A stretch of DNA of 64,000 nucleotides from Kalaharituber pfeilii (GCA_015179045.1 WHUZ01000066.1:186001-250000); one strand, 5' to 3'; positions 29,300 to 42,156 are shown, counted from the stretch's first letter. The notes: generated from the letters alone by a model not told the origin. Made by a program: numbers and translations.

Positions 29300-31555
29300 A
29301 GGTGCTTGGCCAGAAAGGGGGGGCGATATGGAGCCTGGACGATGTCAAGGGAGGCTTTAACAACGTAAGAAGGGAGGAGGTACTGAGGAGGATCCAAAAG
29401 GATGGGAAGGTGAGGAGGTGGGGAGGATGGCTGAAGGACTTCTTTCGGGGAAGAGAGTTCACGGTGGAATGGGATGGGAAGGTGAGGGGAAGGGGGAGGG
29501 CCAACGTCGGTATGCCACAGGGGTCGTCTCTGTCACCAGTCATTTTTCTAATATAGTTGGCACTGATGCTAGAGGAACTGGAAAAGACCCTGAAAACCCA
29601 GCTACCAGAACTGGAGTGTGAAGTCCCACCTTATGTAGACGACATCAATGTAACAGAATAGGACTGGGAGGGGATAAAGGACCAGGAGAGATTGAGAGTT
29701 CGGGTAGGAAACATAGTGAAGAAGGTGGCGGAGGAAATGGGGGTTCCGCTAGAGGCAACGAAGCACGAAGGCAGTCTTCGGGTGGGGCAAGAGGAGGAGA
29801 AAGGAGGTAGAGAGGGGGAAATGGCTCAGAGTAATCTTCGACGCGACACTGGAATTCAATTTCTACTGGAAGGCGAGGATCGAAAAGGCCAGGAAGCTCA
29901 CTGGAGCGATGATGGGACTAGGCGCGGGACAATGGGGAATGAGCCCGAGGAGCTGGCGACAGTTATATACGGGGATGATAAGGGCAGTGATGATATGGGG
30001 GGGAGATAGGATAGAGGGGACAGAAAGAGTGGAAGAAAGAGATGGAGAAAATTCAGTACTAGGTACTGAAGAAGCACACAGGCGCAGTCCACGGGGCAGC
30101 GAAGCAGAAGGTGAACTGGATCGCCGGAGTGGAGTGCGGAGACAACCCTGGACGCCGCACAGGCGAGGTTTGTGGCGAGGAGCATAGGGGACCATAGTGG
30201 TTGCGGAGATATGTGGTCTGCAGATTTTAGAGGAGAAGAGGAAGAGGAGGAGAGAGGTAGAGATTGGAGGGACTGGGAGGCAAGCTGGACGACTCAAAAA
30301 GGGGACGGGTTCGGGTCGTTGGCAGGAGGATGCAGAGCCAAGTGAGTTTCATCATGCCAGAGGAGGTGGAGGAAATATTAAGGGGTGAAGAAGCTGAGGT
30401 AGAGGAACTGCAGAGGGAGGGGCAGAAAGGAGGAGGCTGAGAGGAGTGGGAGGCCTCCATCTTTTGGGTAACGCAAGGGAGAGGAGCAGTATATACAGAC
30501 GGAAGCATGAATGAGAAGGGGAGAGTGGGCGGGGGATATTGGAGATGGGACGGCGGAGGAGAGGAAGAAATGGGAACAGGTGCGACAGTGTGGGACGGAG
30601 AGATCAAGGGAATGAGGAAGGGGGTGGAAGAAGCAATCCTGGCTCCGGCAAACTTAGTAATCCTAACAGACTCATAGGCAGCAATCGCGGCGGTAAAGAA
30701 GGCGGGGAGAACGGGAAAGGCGCGGACTAGAGATCTAAAGACAGTGGTGAACTTGATGGCGGAGAGAAAAGGGAGGGGGGGGGTACATCAACCTCATGTG
30801 GGTCAAGGCACACATTAGCATTGCCAGAAACGAGGCGGCGGACGTCGAGGCGAAGAAAGCAGCAGCGAAGATTGGGAAGCCGGTAGTAATGGAAGGCGGG
30901 CTGCGGCAGAAGTGGAAGAAACTGCACACGGCGGAGAGGAGAGAAGCCGGGTATGGAGGGGGTTCAGTGATGAGGTGGAGCAGGGGAGCAGCTACCACCT
31001 TCACCAGGCTGAAAACGGGGAAGGAGGTAGGGAAGGAGTGGGAAATAAAAATAGGGAAAGCAGAGGGGAGAAGTGTATGCGGGTGTGGGGAGAAGCATAA
31101 ATACGTTCTAATAATGGTTGATGAATGCTCCAGGTGCACGAAAGTAGCGCTGATGGAGTTGTCCTTTTCTTTTTTAACTTGGTGGGGAGGGATTATTTAC
31201 TCTTCAGTATTCCTAATAATTATTCTCCCTCTCTATTTTGTTCTCTCTTTACATCAATGGCGATGAGAAGATGAGGGGGTGCTGGCTTTTTTGCCGCGTT
31301 TGTTGTCCACCCGAGGTAGCTTCTACCATTTGAAGTTGTTACTGTATTTACAATCAATTCAATTGCGCTTGCTGTGATTCCGTCGGATATTAGTTCCCCC
31401 CCCTTATCGCCCTAAGACCTGCTTCCATATCCAAACTTTGCACGAGATGGGCACCATTCAATCTAATATTCGTTTCAACGCTCATATACAACGTTGGTCA
31501 GGCGTGGCCGTAGTCCCAAATCGGCAAGTAAAGGTATGCAATAGCGGACACTCTG

Positions 31556-32130
31556 CAGGTGACCCTGGCTATAATGAAACTCTTAATACTGAAAACCTGG
31601 CCATAGTGAAGAACTTTTCATGGCTAATTAATTCACCTACATGTAAAGTTTACTTGCTACAGCGAAATACCCGGGGGGGTGGCCTCAGTACTGCCTTATG
31701 TAATCGGCTTAGCAGAGTACTAATTTGATTCATATCTGAATACAAAATAACTTTTAGTGCTTCAATATCATAAGCATTGAAGATAATGCCGTTAGCTTGC
31801 CATCAGGATTGGGAATAATATGCATAAGTCTTCGGAAGTCATCTCTCTTGGGCATTGTCCCACTTCCTGACGAGCGTGACATATCTTCTATTTCTCTAGA
31901 GCTGGGCATCCAAAACGGTGTCGAGAAGACATGATATTGGCAGTTTGGTAAGGAACTGAATTCACACTTGAGATCTGAATATCATACACTGAAAATTTCC
32001 GCATTTGGCAATTTTTTTTCCCTCCTGCCTACCTTGGGGGCCAGCACGTGACCCCTCGCTATATTGAAAACTGGCTATAGCGAAGAAAACTGGTCAGATT
32101 CTTGGCCTTCATTATAGCCAGGGTGACCTG
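31556..32130. mobile_element. Second MITE-like DNA element (575 bp)
   Basis: The left end CAGGTGACCCTGGCTATAAT GAA and the right end (reverse complement) CAGGTCACCCTGGCTATAAT GAA form 23-bp inverted repeats with one mismatch. TA follows the right end (32131-32132), while the left flank is TG, probably a decayed TA. Related internal motifs (GGCCATAGTGAAGAA near 31600, GGCTATAGCGAAGAA near 32070) lie close to both ends. There is no transposase ORF. Like the element at 6136 it starts with CAG and targets TA (pogo/Fot1 style), but the terminal sequences differ. Confidence 0.8.
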
Positions 32131-32134
32131 TACT

Positions 32135-33050
32135 AGACTGTCTGGAGACATCATGCTTCCCTAGCTCTGTCATGACGTAAAGGTTTATGACCTGACGAGG
32201 AGGGCGGCAGGCTCAATGGGGAGAGGTTGCCCTGTTACTGCCCGGTGGTGAAATTCTGAGGAGTTTTCAGAGCTCGCCTTTGTTGCCAACACATCAACCG
32301 CACATTAAGAGCCAATTGGAGGGCTAAAATACCCACTACCCAACCAATAGGGAGGCCAAAAGGGAAGAAGATAACCCCCCTGGTGGTATCTCCACCACTG
32401 GCCCCAGTGACGGAAGAGCTGGAAGGGACAGATGCGATGGTGGGGGAAATAAGGAAGAATTGCAATATGGTCCTGAGTACATTACAGTACAGGAATGAAT
32501 CATGGGAGCCACTCCGACCGCAGGAAGCAAGTCGGCAGTTGTTTTCAGGGAACGCAAGTGGAAACCAGCTGGGGTGCTTCACCCAGAGGAGGACTTTCCG
32601 ACAATCAAGCAACCTGTACTGCTGGCATTAACGAGCTCGATTACAGAACCATCCATACAGCCCTAGCTAAGTCGGTGTATACATGGAGAAGGTCTTGGGT
32701 AGTCGTGCTCTGGTAATAGAGAGCAGGTGGAAGGTGGCATAGTTCACGTTTGTACGAATGGGATAGACCCCCTTAGCGTTGAGCTATTTGTTTGTTTTCA
32801 ATTTTTGCAGACAGCACAAGCGGGAACTGTTGGTGCTAACGTGACTTTAGTCTTGTTTGGCTTTTGATTATTTTCCCACCTACTCTACTACCGACAATCG
32901 TGCGGCATCTGGATTGTCATTTTCTATTTCCTTTGCGCGAGCTTCGGTCTTGTCATAGCCCTCCAGGCTGTGTACGACTATTGATATTTAAATAAAACAA
33001 AAATGCCCCGCGGAACCAAGTCACATGCAGGAATCAGTCGCAACCTTCCA
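32135..33050. other. No convincing gene
   Basis: Overlapping ORFs at 32235-32716 on both strands contain no recognisable motif. The remainder is AT-rich. Confidence 0.45.
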
Positions 33051-33053
33051 GAG

Positions 33054-33084
<31 letters not shown>

Positions 33085-33450
33085 CATTACACGCTTGCCG
33101 CCCTGAGGGCTATGGCGTTGTTAAGTACATATGAGAAAATGAAAAATAAACAATAAAGAATTAACTTGAAATAACAGAGAGTGGTTGTAGAAGTGTAGTG
33201 AAGCCTCTTCGTCGTTCGCCTATTCTGTCGACTTCACCCACATCAGCAGCGTCACCAGCGTGTCCGTCGTCTCCTTGTCTTCCCCTTTTTTGGGTGCGAA
33301 CAGGCCTGTCCGCCCCGCCGGCCACTTCCTTTTCCATATTCTGCAGTGCCCCTAGATGTGTGCCGTCGTTTCCTCTGCTTCTCGGCACCATCTGCACTCC
33401 GGACTGTCTGCCTTTCCTGTCCTGTACCTCCATGATTCAGATTTGAGGTA
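33054..33450 (-). mobile_element. LINE-1d, short 3' fragment
   Basis: The minus strand starts at SWRYRTGKADSPECRWC (knuckle near 33390-33420) and continues through the C-terminus. It ends in AACGCCATAGCCCTCAGGGC, GGCAAGCGTGTAATG and a poly(T) of about 24 at 33054-33077. The tail carries ACGC/GCGT instead of TCGC/GCGA, a swapped base pair. No TSD is evident. Confidence 0.85.
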
Positions 33451-34050
33451 TACGGTGTCCAAGGAGATTGCTACGGGCTGGGAATCTCGCAAAACTTTGG
33501 TATTAGAAACGTCTAGCATGCTCTTCTGCTCTGAAGAGTCTCAGCGCGGTGGACACATGGCAGGATTTGCACAGCTTGAGCCTCGTCTTGGGAAATCCCC
33601 CAAAACGGGAATGATGCGTACCACAATAGGACCACTACTACCCGAGTGCCTAAGTAAAGGCTCAAATACATCCTTCCTCCGGAACCTGTGCAATCACACC
33701 AAAGTATTTTGAAACCAACTCTTTTAGTCGTCAGTCTCCAGCACTACTTTCCTACAATAAATGCGCGCAAATGACGAAATATCTGTGTGGACCAACTCGA
33801 GGTTATACCGAGACAGTCGCTGGGCATATTGTGTGTGGGAGTTCTGTTATCAGGCAGTACTATGTGTGTTCTGTGAAAAGGAGTACAGAGGAATAGGCTC
33901 AGAGATGTGTGTATTCGATTCTAATGATCAATCAAGAACGGGGCTCCCAGAGCCCATATATATACAAAAACTCTATAACACGAAGTTGCATACAAAACCA
34001 GTGAACAGAACAGCTAAGTATTTGGACTGCCTAATATGGAATACTCAGTC

Positions 34051-34162
34051 CGGAGTGCTTAGGCCATCGCGGATGTTCGGAGTGCTTAGGCCATTGCGGA
34101 TGTTCGGAGTGCTTAGGCCATTGCGGATGTTCGGAGTGCTTAGGCCATCGCGGATGTTCGGA
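34051..34162 (+). repeat. 27-bp minisatellite, four copies
   Basis: The unit CGGAGTGCTTAGGCCATYGC followed by GGATGTT is repeated four times in tandem with only C/T differences. The plus-strand frame gives GVLRPSRMF repeats within a 158-residue ORF (33761-34237) that is not otherwise recognisable, so I do not call a gene. Confidence 0.9.
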
Positions 34163-35204
34163 TGTTTTACACACTCGGACTGTTTCGCTCGGACTGTTTC
34201 GCGTGTGTTCGACCCTTGGTTTCTAACATGTTCGTAATGGCTATGCACCTATCGCGCTTAGCATTACGACACACACGATTGTGAAATTTTAACCCAGGTG
34301 GTGGACGTCCCTATTTGAGTTACTTATTCGAGACTGGTTTCACTACTGTTGCTGCACATATATGCCACACGGAAAGAAATGCCAATGTCCATCAGTGTGT
34401 TGTTTGGAATTGATTGAATCTCACAGTGTGACATTCAATGTTCCCTAGAAAATTATGAGAACAGTGTCATTGGATCCTGTTTACTGCTCTGTTACTAGTG
34501 CGTGTGGGAGATCAATTTGAGTTTAGTATAGGTTCACATTGAATTTGGGAGAATTCGATCAGGGAAACGGGGGAGAGAGAAGAGGGAAGGGGAGAGGGGA
34601 AGGGGGAAGGGGAGAAGGAGAGAGCGTGCTACAGGGAGCTTGCCACAGCACCATACCTTAATGCACTGGCCCATGCTTAAGTTCACAAAAAAACGGTGGT
34701 GTGAGTGGCAACTTATGTGTTGATATTATCGTTGCAGAAACTTTAAGACCCCACAAGCAATTGAGAATCCAACAAGATGTGCGGATATACAGATTGCGTT
34801 TTGCAATCAAATGTCTCGATACACACCACCTTTTGGGCAAGGATGTTGCACCAAGGCACAAATGCGAACAGGGTGGATTCCCACCTGCTATATATTCCTC
34901 CCCTCTTCCTCGCCAACTTCCTTCCCTTTCCATTTCTCATCAACACACTCCTCCTCCGGCTCAAATACTACCCTCCCACAGTCCGGCCGGCCATGCAGCC
35001 GGCTGCGGCCAGTATGATTACCATCAACGCTTCTGGAGCCCCTGCTCTCCTCATGCTCTCCCGCCCTGGTGGCCCTTCGAAAGACCTCTTTCCACTTCCT
35101 CTTTCCTCTCTTCTATCCAAAAAGAAGGGGAAATGAAAAATATATAATATATATATATACCCCCGACTCTCACCCCAGTCCCAGGCAAAGGGAACCAAGC
35201 TCTC

Positions 35205-35368
35205 GGGTACTATCTGCGAGGAGGACAGATATGTAACCCAATGATGAGCCCACTTCGCAAAACTGCTCCCTGCCTTCCTTCCCTCCGGGTACTATCTGCA
35301 AGGAGGACAGATATGTAAACCAATGATGAGCCCACTTCGCAAAACTCCTCCCTGCCTTCCTTCCCTCC
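35205..35368 (+). repeat. 82-bp tandem duplication
   Basis: The block starting GGGTACTATCTGCGAGGAGG and ending CCTGCCTTCCTTCCCTCC occurs twice back to back, with only a few substitutions. Flanking DNA is pyrimidine-rich. Overlapping ORFs on both strands here include the repeat but show no domain. Confidence 0.88.
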
Positions 35369-38300
35369 TTCCGTCGCCCACAGTGCCCGCGCGCCCATGG
35401 GAGGTGATGAAGGAAGTATCCCCTTGGCCTCACTACAGCCTGAGCCCCGCGCTTACAAGCCGGAACGACACATTGTCGCCGCACTGCTCGCTGGTGGGCG
35501 TTGGGGGGTGAAGAAAGAAGATGGCGTTGGTAGTGGATTGAAATTTGGGTCGGGATAGGGGACAACACTGCGGGGTGAATGTAGACCTGTCGGATAACGC
35601 GACGGTCTCTGGGTCTCTGGGGTGCAGGGCTCCCAGCCGGGAAACATGGGACTGGCTTGGGGTGTCCTATCTCGTGCTTCCTGCTTGCCTGCCGCTGATG
35701 GTGCCGGCGCGGGCTGTTATTACAAGCGGTACCACCAGCTATATCACCTCCGGATGGTTCCCTTCCTGGTAACTGCAATTGAATGCGATTGCACGACCGC
35801 TGGCGGCAGAGCCGCACCCATCCCTTCGCCTGCGCCTTTGCCTTCGACTTCAGCTACGTAGGCAACTTTCTCCCTCGACCCAAGTTCCCTTCTCCAGTCT
35901 TCTCCCCCACCCCCGGCACACACGCAGCACGCAGAAAGTGCCAATTTTCCCTCCCACGGCATTAACTGCTCTGGGTGCTGGCTGAGCCCTGAATCCAGCA
36001 TCCGTTCTGCATCCTCCTTGCCTACTGCCTCCGTATCCGTCCAGCACACGGCCAGTGCGGACGAGAGGGGACATAGCACTGGTTTGCAAGAGGAGGACGA
36101 GGAACTGCAAGGTGGGCGGGTCCTCCCGGAGGGGCCACGATTGGGGAGGGAGTTGCACGTGCACGCGCCTCGTAGCAGCCTGCCCGCAAGCCAACCAGCA
36201 AGCCAACTACTCAGCAACGACTCGAGTTGTCTCTGGAAGTGGCATGTGGGGCTTGGAAGGAGTGGAAGAGTGGGATGAGAGACATTGTGTGGCCAGTCCG
36301 GTAGGCGAGGAGCGGGTCAATGTGCCGGGATTGCGCTACGCGGGGGTTCGGGTCCGGGACGGCATTTTATGTGCCGGGAGATTGATATTTTGAAGCTGCT
36401 CTGAATTTCTCACTTTTGAAGCACCAACATTAAAGCTGGTTTGCAGATCTAGATAGTATATAGATTAGATAGTACTTGTATAGAGATAAATACAATCATT
36501 GAACAAATCATCATTCAGACGAGAATAGAGGATTTTTTGTTGTTTCCAAGTGCAAGAAGGGAATGAATATCTTTCATTCCAAGTGTTCTCTTCTACTCAA
36601 TTCTTGTTCAGGCTTCGTTAGCTACATATTTGTTCACCTTTTACTTCCACATTGTGGTGCGCCAGTGCTTCTTCCATTCAGATTCGTACGAACGTATATA
36701 CTTATGACGGTATATTTCTTTATCAAGTATTGAATCAACCCATTCCAAGTCGATGAGTTTGAAAGCATCACTTCTACAAATACATTTTTCTCCCCCGTAC
36801 TTTGTGGTCTCTCCTTCCATGGTACTAGGATTCACCGTTTTTGCTTATGAATAACCTTCCACCCCATTGCACAAACCTTTCCATGCGAACAATAACTTCT
36901 TCTGCATAGGTTCAGTAAGCCTGGGTCGATAGTTCGTGGGACCGTGTTTTGTTGCACCGTTTGTGGAATAAGATCAATAAAGCAAGAGGAAAAACAAAAC
37001 AACAAGCTTTATACAGACCCGAACATGTAATTATTTTTATTTTTATTTTATTTTATTTTATTTTATTCCCCGTTCAGTCTGCAACCAAAACAAAAACTGT
37101 ACGTTGAATAAGGAATAATAGCACCCTTGGGTTTGTTTTATATTACTTGTATTGTGGTTCTGGTACAGCACTCGACTTCGTTGCCATTATTCACCAAAAC
37201 ACGATCAATGTTAGGAATACATGATAAGGAAGTGCGGTACCAAACTACGTGGTAGTATGTTGCTTTTTCTTACCTTGTTAACGTTGTTTCAATCAAATTC
37301 TTCATTGCCGTTGCAAAGCACGTATTCAGCATAGAGGAATAGTCTCGTTGAACACACATGATTCGTTATCATGGATTTTTACTCACTTGTGTATGTCTAC
37401 TGTGTTGTACCGGATGCTACTGCACCTCTCAGCCGCTTTTTCGTTCTTGAGTGTGCATTTAGCACAACATCGTAAACTTGCTACCCCCTTTTTTTTTTTC
37501 TCAGTCACACAAGTGTGGCATCATCATCATCGTGAACCCGCCAACTAGAGCTTATCTCTGAGGGGGTTTTGCTAAGTATGTCTATTAGGTCGAACCCGAA
37601 TAGAAGCTGTTACCGGAGTCTGTTTTTCCTCCGCGTGTTAGCGAATCTGTCATACGGCCGTAGCTGCTGCTGGTCAATTCACGGGTATCAGCGGCAGCTG
37701 CGCGTGCGTGTGTTGGGGGAAAAAAAACACATTTCCAATCGAGGGGAGAAAGGTGAGCCATTGTGTGGTGGCACTACTGTTTGCCCAGAAAATGGTGATG
37801 TGTCTGGCCAAGAAGCGTACGTGCTCCCCCCACCTGTAAATATCTAACTTTCTCGTCAAAAGGTCATGGAGCCTAAGCCTCCTCCCCCCCTCTGCAGTGC
37901 GGAAGCCGGTGTTGTAGCTGTACTGCCTATGCTCTGACGACAGAGTCTATTCCACGCCACGCGTATGCCGTTTACGAGCTCAGAAAAAAATGGGAGGGAA
38001 ATATTTCCCACACAACCTCTACCGGGACTGACTTTCGACGTGGAAGAACACCATATCGTAGCTATTCTAAAGTGCATGGTTGGACTGATAAGTTAAAGAG
38101 GTGTGAGATGAGGAGCTCCTCGAAGGGTTGGTTTTGTCACGCATTCCGTCGATTAAGGGGGCTAGCAATACCCGCTCTGTCATGGCATGCTCTAGTGATT
38201 GACGCTAATACACTATCACGAACCTACATGCTAATGTAACCACCTCCGGTCGTATTTTGGGTAGTGGTTTGGAGATTCCTGGAGAGTTTTACTTGAACTT

Positions 38301-41186
38301 TGCTTGAGCTTGTGCAGCAGCTCGGTTTGACCACCACCACTACCACCACTAGAATCGACCACCATCACTTCCTCATGCAATGTGCCATTTCCATCGAGGC
38401 TAGCCCCCAGAGAAAATTGTATTCATGTATTCACACCTATCGTCGTTATCCGGATAGCAACTGTAACAGCAGCGAGCACGCCATCCATGCCATCCTTGTC
38501 ATACGCAGAAGCAGTATATAAGGACCACTCCCCTCCAAACACTCTGCTCTTTCTTCCTCCCATCACCATCATCGGCACTTGACCCTGGAGGTCAAGGACC
38601 CAAACCTACCTCCAGAAATGGCATCCTCAAGCCATTTCCTCATTATAACCCGCGCATTGACTGGCAGCTTTCCATAAACTGCCATTATATAATACAAACA
38701 TCCTCTCCGGCGGACATCAAAGAACCAGCAGCTCCAGTGGGCTCAACGAGCCTCTGGTAGGAGCTAAGGTCCTCCTGCGGGCAGTGCTCACCTGCATCCG
38801 CATTCGCTGCTCGACTCTTCGCCGGCCATCGTTACCCGGTCCCGGTCCCGCCCTGGCTCGCATAAGAGAAGCGCCGTGCGAGCCACAGGTCAATGGAACC
38901 AAAGGAGCCTCCTTCCCGCGCTCCAACTCAAGTCAGAGAGCAGCGGTCGGGGGCAGGTATATACAGTACATCGGATGACCTCATCTTGACCCGCAATGCG
39001 CAAAAATGGCCTTAGCGGGCGCGCCGGCGGTGTCGAGATAGAGGCGTCCTGTGAACTGATATTCTCGGTGACGGCGGAGGTGCACAGGAGGCCGGCCTCT
39101 TCGAGGTTGTTCCCGGGGGTAAAAAGCGAGTAGGAGCGGCCCTCAGCTGGTCTGGCTTGCCTCGACACCATTCGGAAGGGAGATGGCCTTTCTCGAATGG
39201 TATGGAGTATTCCTTGAGCTCCAGAAGGTAAATTCACCTCCGAAACTTCGTAACAGATTTCGTTCTCAGAACCCGAGCTGACAGTTCTTTTGATAGCGAG
39301 CCTCGACCGCAAACCCGACCGCACCCGCAAAGAACGAAAAGCGGTGTGCACCGTCCGATGCTCTGAGGGCCTTCTGTCTGGCCACTCAGTTTTTCCGGCT
39401 CCTCCCACGCCGCCATCCAAGTTGCTCCTCTGCCGGTTCGACTAACGCAGCCCTTTGCCCCAGTGCGACGCTGTGAAAGTTCGCAAAGGGGGCAGCAAGC
39501 TGACGGATTGGCACTCCACGCGACAGAGCGGGAGAATGCGGCGGTCACGTCAATGCGGGCGTGCACCGGGGATTGCGATGGTGTCGGTCTTGGTGTTGCT
39601 TTGTTCTTTTTCGGGTTTGCGGCTTTTCTTCTGGAGCTGTTTTGTCTTCTTGTGTCTGGCCGGAAGGTGTCCACGGCATAGCATGCGTAATGTTTTTCGA
39701 AACCGCGCATACTACTGGCTCGCTGGGGGCAGCTCCACGGTTGCCGCTGCCTCCTCCGTTTGGCTGCACACCTCTGAGGCAGTATCTGCCTTGTGAACAG
39801 CTGCAGTCCTCTCAACAAAAGTGAGGGACCGCCAACGCCACACACTAGACAATGCCATCGGGAATATATATATGTGTTGGGACGGAATCATCCTCTGGGA
39901 CTGTTTGGAGCAAGGATGCGTGGAGTCACCCCTGGCTCCCCTAGTCTCATACCAAGCCCTAGCTCCCCCATTCGCCCAATTCAACGACCTCCCCACCTCA
40001 TCCCATCCCATTCCGGAGCAGCTGCGAAGGAGGATACAACAGGCAGATTAGGGTGGAACACCTTCACCGCGCCCGTACTCCAACCTTCCGTCCCACGAAG
40101 CGCGGGACAACGTTTGCAGATTTTGGGTTCGGGGCGGGCCCGCTTCTCACGAGAGGTCGGGCGAAGATGAATTTGGACTGGGGATTCTTGGTTCCGCCAA
40201 CACCATCTGCCTGTTGGGACAACCCTCCATTCCTATTTGGGATGGACTGTGGGTTCTTGCTCTCCTTTTTGTTTTTGTTTTTTGGGGGGGGGTTTGGTTT
40301 GGTTTGGTTTGGTTTTTGGTTTCCTCTTGTGGCTTTCTTCTTCGTTTCGACGACTGGGTTTTTCGATCGTCGGTGTTTTGTTTTCGCTTTGTTTCTTTGT
40401 TGGTTGTTTGTTTATATATATAGAGATATTGGTACCTGGGGGTCCGACCACGGGGAGGATCTGATGCACGGTGGTTCTCCCCAACGCGGATTATTCTTCC
40501 CCCTTGTTCCGGCAGGCCGACCTGGCACAGCACTCTGTGATGTTGTACCTGGAAGCTCGGTTTTGGCCGGCGAGGAAAAGGTACCAGTGGAGACCAGGAT
40601 AGCAGGATGGGATGATGCTCGAGAGCGGGAATTTCCATTTCTAGGCAATGCAGCCCGTGGCTGCGCAACTACTTTGGCCTGGGGAATAGCCCCGCTGTTT
40701 AACCTGTTTGTCTTTCCAGTTCGTGAGAATAAAAGGAAACTTTGACAAAGAAATTGTATGCGCTAGGAGCAAACTAGGCTCTTGGCGCAAGTGGCCCGTG
40801 AATCCTGTACTTGTGACTTTCTAGATGCTGCCCAGAATCTTCCTCCTCCTCGTCCTCTTCCCTTCACAACCACATCTATGGCATACCGCCTCCTGCGCTC
40901 CACCCCACCATACCATTCAACTTGAAATGATCCATGCTTTCCAGCGGGATTTGATTGATGATAATAAGCAGGAGATCTAAGTACAGGACCTGCCGCCTTA
41001 GATATCACTCGACGCGGCCCGACAACCTTCCTGAGGTGTCAGGATTAGTCCATTGACCTGGGAGAGGTGGTGTGGTAGGCGGCGGCGCCTAACTGCTATA
41101 ACCGCGCTGGCGCTGGGCTCAAGGAGGTCGCAGGTCACGTGAGTTGTACAGTAAGCGAATACTGGGAATGAGGGTAAGGTCGGACG
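35369..41186. other. Long region without a convincing gene
   Basis: The part from 38.7 to 40.75 kb is GC-rich and full of overlapping long ORFs on both strands (39234-39845 minus, 40053-40745 plus, 40147-40668 minus). None has a recognisable domain, and the plus frame at 40053 owes its hydrophobic Phe/Trp/Gly stretch to GGTTT and TTTTG repeats near 40270-40330. An ATTTT microsatellite lies at 37030-37068. A host gene with introns could hide here, but I cannot support exons. Confidence 0.4.
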
Positions 41187-41192
41187 GAAGTG

Positions 41193-41197
<5 letters not shown>

Positions 41198-41239
<42 letters not shown>

Positions 41240-41283
41240 CCTAATCACGTAACCCCGCTTGCAGCTGTTCGCCATGGCAGGGC
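41198..41283 (-). mobile_element. Family-A micro-retroposon with long poly(A) (86 bp)
   Basis: On the minus strand: GCCCTGCCATGGCGAACAGC, TGCAAGCGGGGTTACGTGAT, TAGG and about 42 A, the longest homopolymer in the window. The TSD is GAAGTGTGATT (41187-41197) and GAAGCGTGATT (41284-41294), one transition. The long unbroken tail suggests a young insertion. Confidence 0.92.
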
Positions 41284-41405
41284 GAAGCGTGATTAGAAAT
41301 GGGTATTTGGTCAGCCAGCGTCTGGTTACGAGACTAGGTCCCCCGCTCCTAGGGCCCAAGTGTACCGTTTCATGCCTTCGCACTCCGTGATTAGTATGGC
41401 GCCTT

Positions 41406-41466
41406 GCCCTGCCATGGCGAACAGCTACAAGCGGGGTCATGTGATATAAAAAAAAAAAAAAAAAAA
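41406..41466 (+). mobile_element. Family-A micro-retroposon (61 bp)
   Basis: GCCCTGCCATGGCGAACAGC, TACAAGCGGGGTCATGTGAT, AT and about 19 A. A perfect 12-bp TSD GTATGGCGCCTT lies at 41394-41405 and 41467-41478. It starts one base before the CCCTGC stem. Confidence 0.96.
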
Positions 41467-42156
41467 GTATGGCGCCTTCCGGAACGTCCATCTGCTTCGC
41501 CGTAAACTGCCAAAGTGCCTAAAGGACTTTGCGGGATGAGATTTTCGCTGCTTCCAACTTTGCCAGAATCTCTTCCCATACGTAGGGGGCCGGAGGGGCG
41601 GGGCGGTCCCTGTGGCTTTCCGTGTCACGGTCTTCTCCGGCACCATATTGGTAGTCTGCTATCTATATGCGCTGCTGCATGTTGGTCTTGATATGGAAAT
41701 AATTATTGGGATGGAGTAAGACTGGAAATAAACACCGAGCTCTGGTAGTGTTACATTGCGAACAACCTAGCGCGCGGCCTAGCCGACCTACTGGGCGCGC
41801 TGGGAAGTTCCAGACCCTCCTAGCGTCGCAACGTGAAAAAAATAATAATACGTAAATCACGTGCGCGCCGTAGCGGCTGGGCACGAGACTACTAATTGAC
41901 GTCCATACGTTCGGTGCCTCTTTTTTTTTTTTTTTTTTTTTTTTAATCACATGACCCCGCATGCAGCTGTTCGCCAAGGCAGGGCCCCTGGGTCTATGAT
42001 AGACCCTCAAAGCCCGGAGGCAGGCTTATCTACCTAACTCTTCCACCGCCACCTCTACAAACGAAAACTTTTCTCCCCTCCCCGCCCCACCTCCCCGGGG
42101 CAATAAACATATCCTCCGCCGCCACCTTCAAACAAACGAGACTTCACCCCCTCCCC

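Larger units (their letters stand above)
27866..31095 (+). mobile_element. LINE-2a, internal copy with EN, RT, RNase H; lacks tail
   Basis: In order: the endonuclease C-terminal half (FVMGDWNAHHAERG near 27930, GSDHAAIGVRW near 28165) and an RT N-terminal linker. RT blocks follow: SAPGADGISYKLIK near 28955, GWRPINLINCVAKLGEKVV near 29130, LDDVKGGFNNVRREEV near 29335, GMPQGSSLSPV near 29510 and PPYVDDINVTE near 29630. RNase H (YTDGSMNEKG near 30500, LTDS-stop-AAIAA near 30675, ARNEAADVEAKK near 30825) and the first half of the knuckle (CGCGEKHK, near 31080) come next. Stops at about 29299, 29555 and 29660 and several frameshifts kill it. It has no family-A tail or poly(A), so the 3' end was lost. 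Confidence 0.88.

Noticed and set aside
35170..35817. A 215-aa minus-strand ORF covering the 82-bp tandem repeat
   Set aside because: Low-complexity Arg/His/Pro composition, overlapping ORFs on the other strand, no motif.
40053..40745. A 230-aa plus-strand ORF with a hydrophobic middle that looks like a membrane protein
   Set aside because: The hydrophobic part comes from GGTTT/TTTTG repeats, long ORFs overlap on the opposite strand, and no domain or ortholog-like motif is visible.
41135..41491. ORFs with poly-Phe or poly-Lys stretches
   Set aside because: They read through poly(A)/poly(T) tails and TSDs of micro-elements; similar artefacts occur at 22737, 24001, 28600 and 61534.
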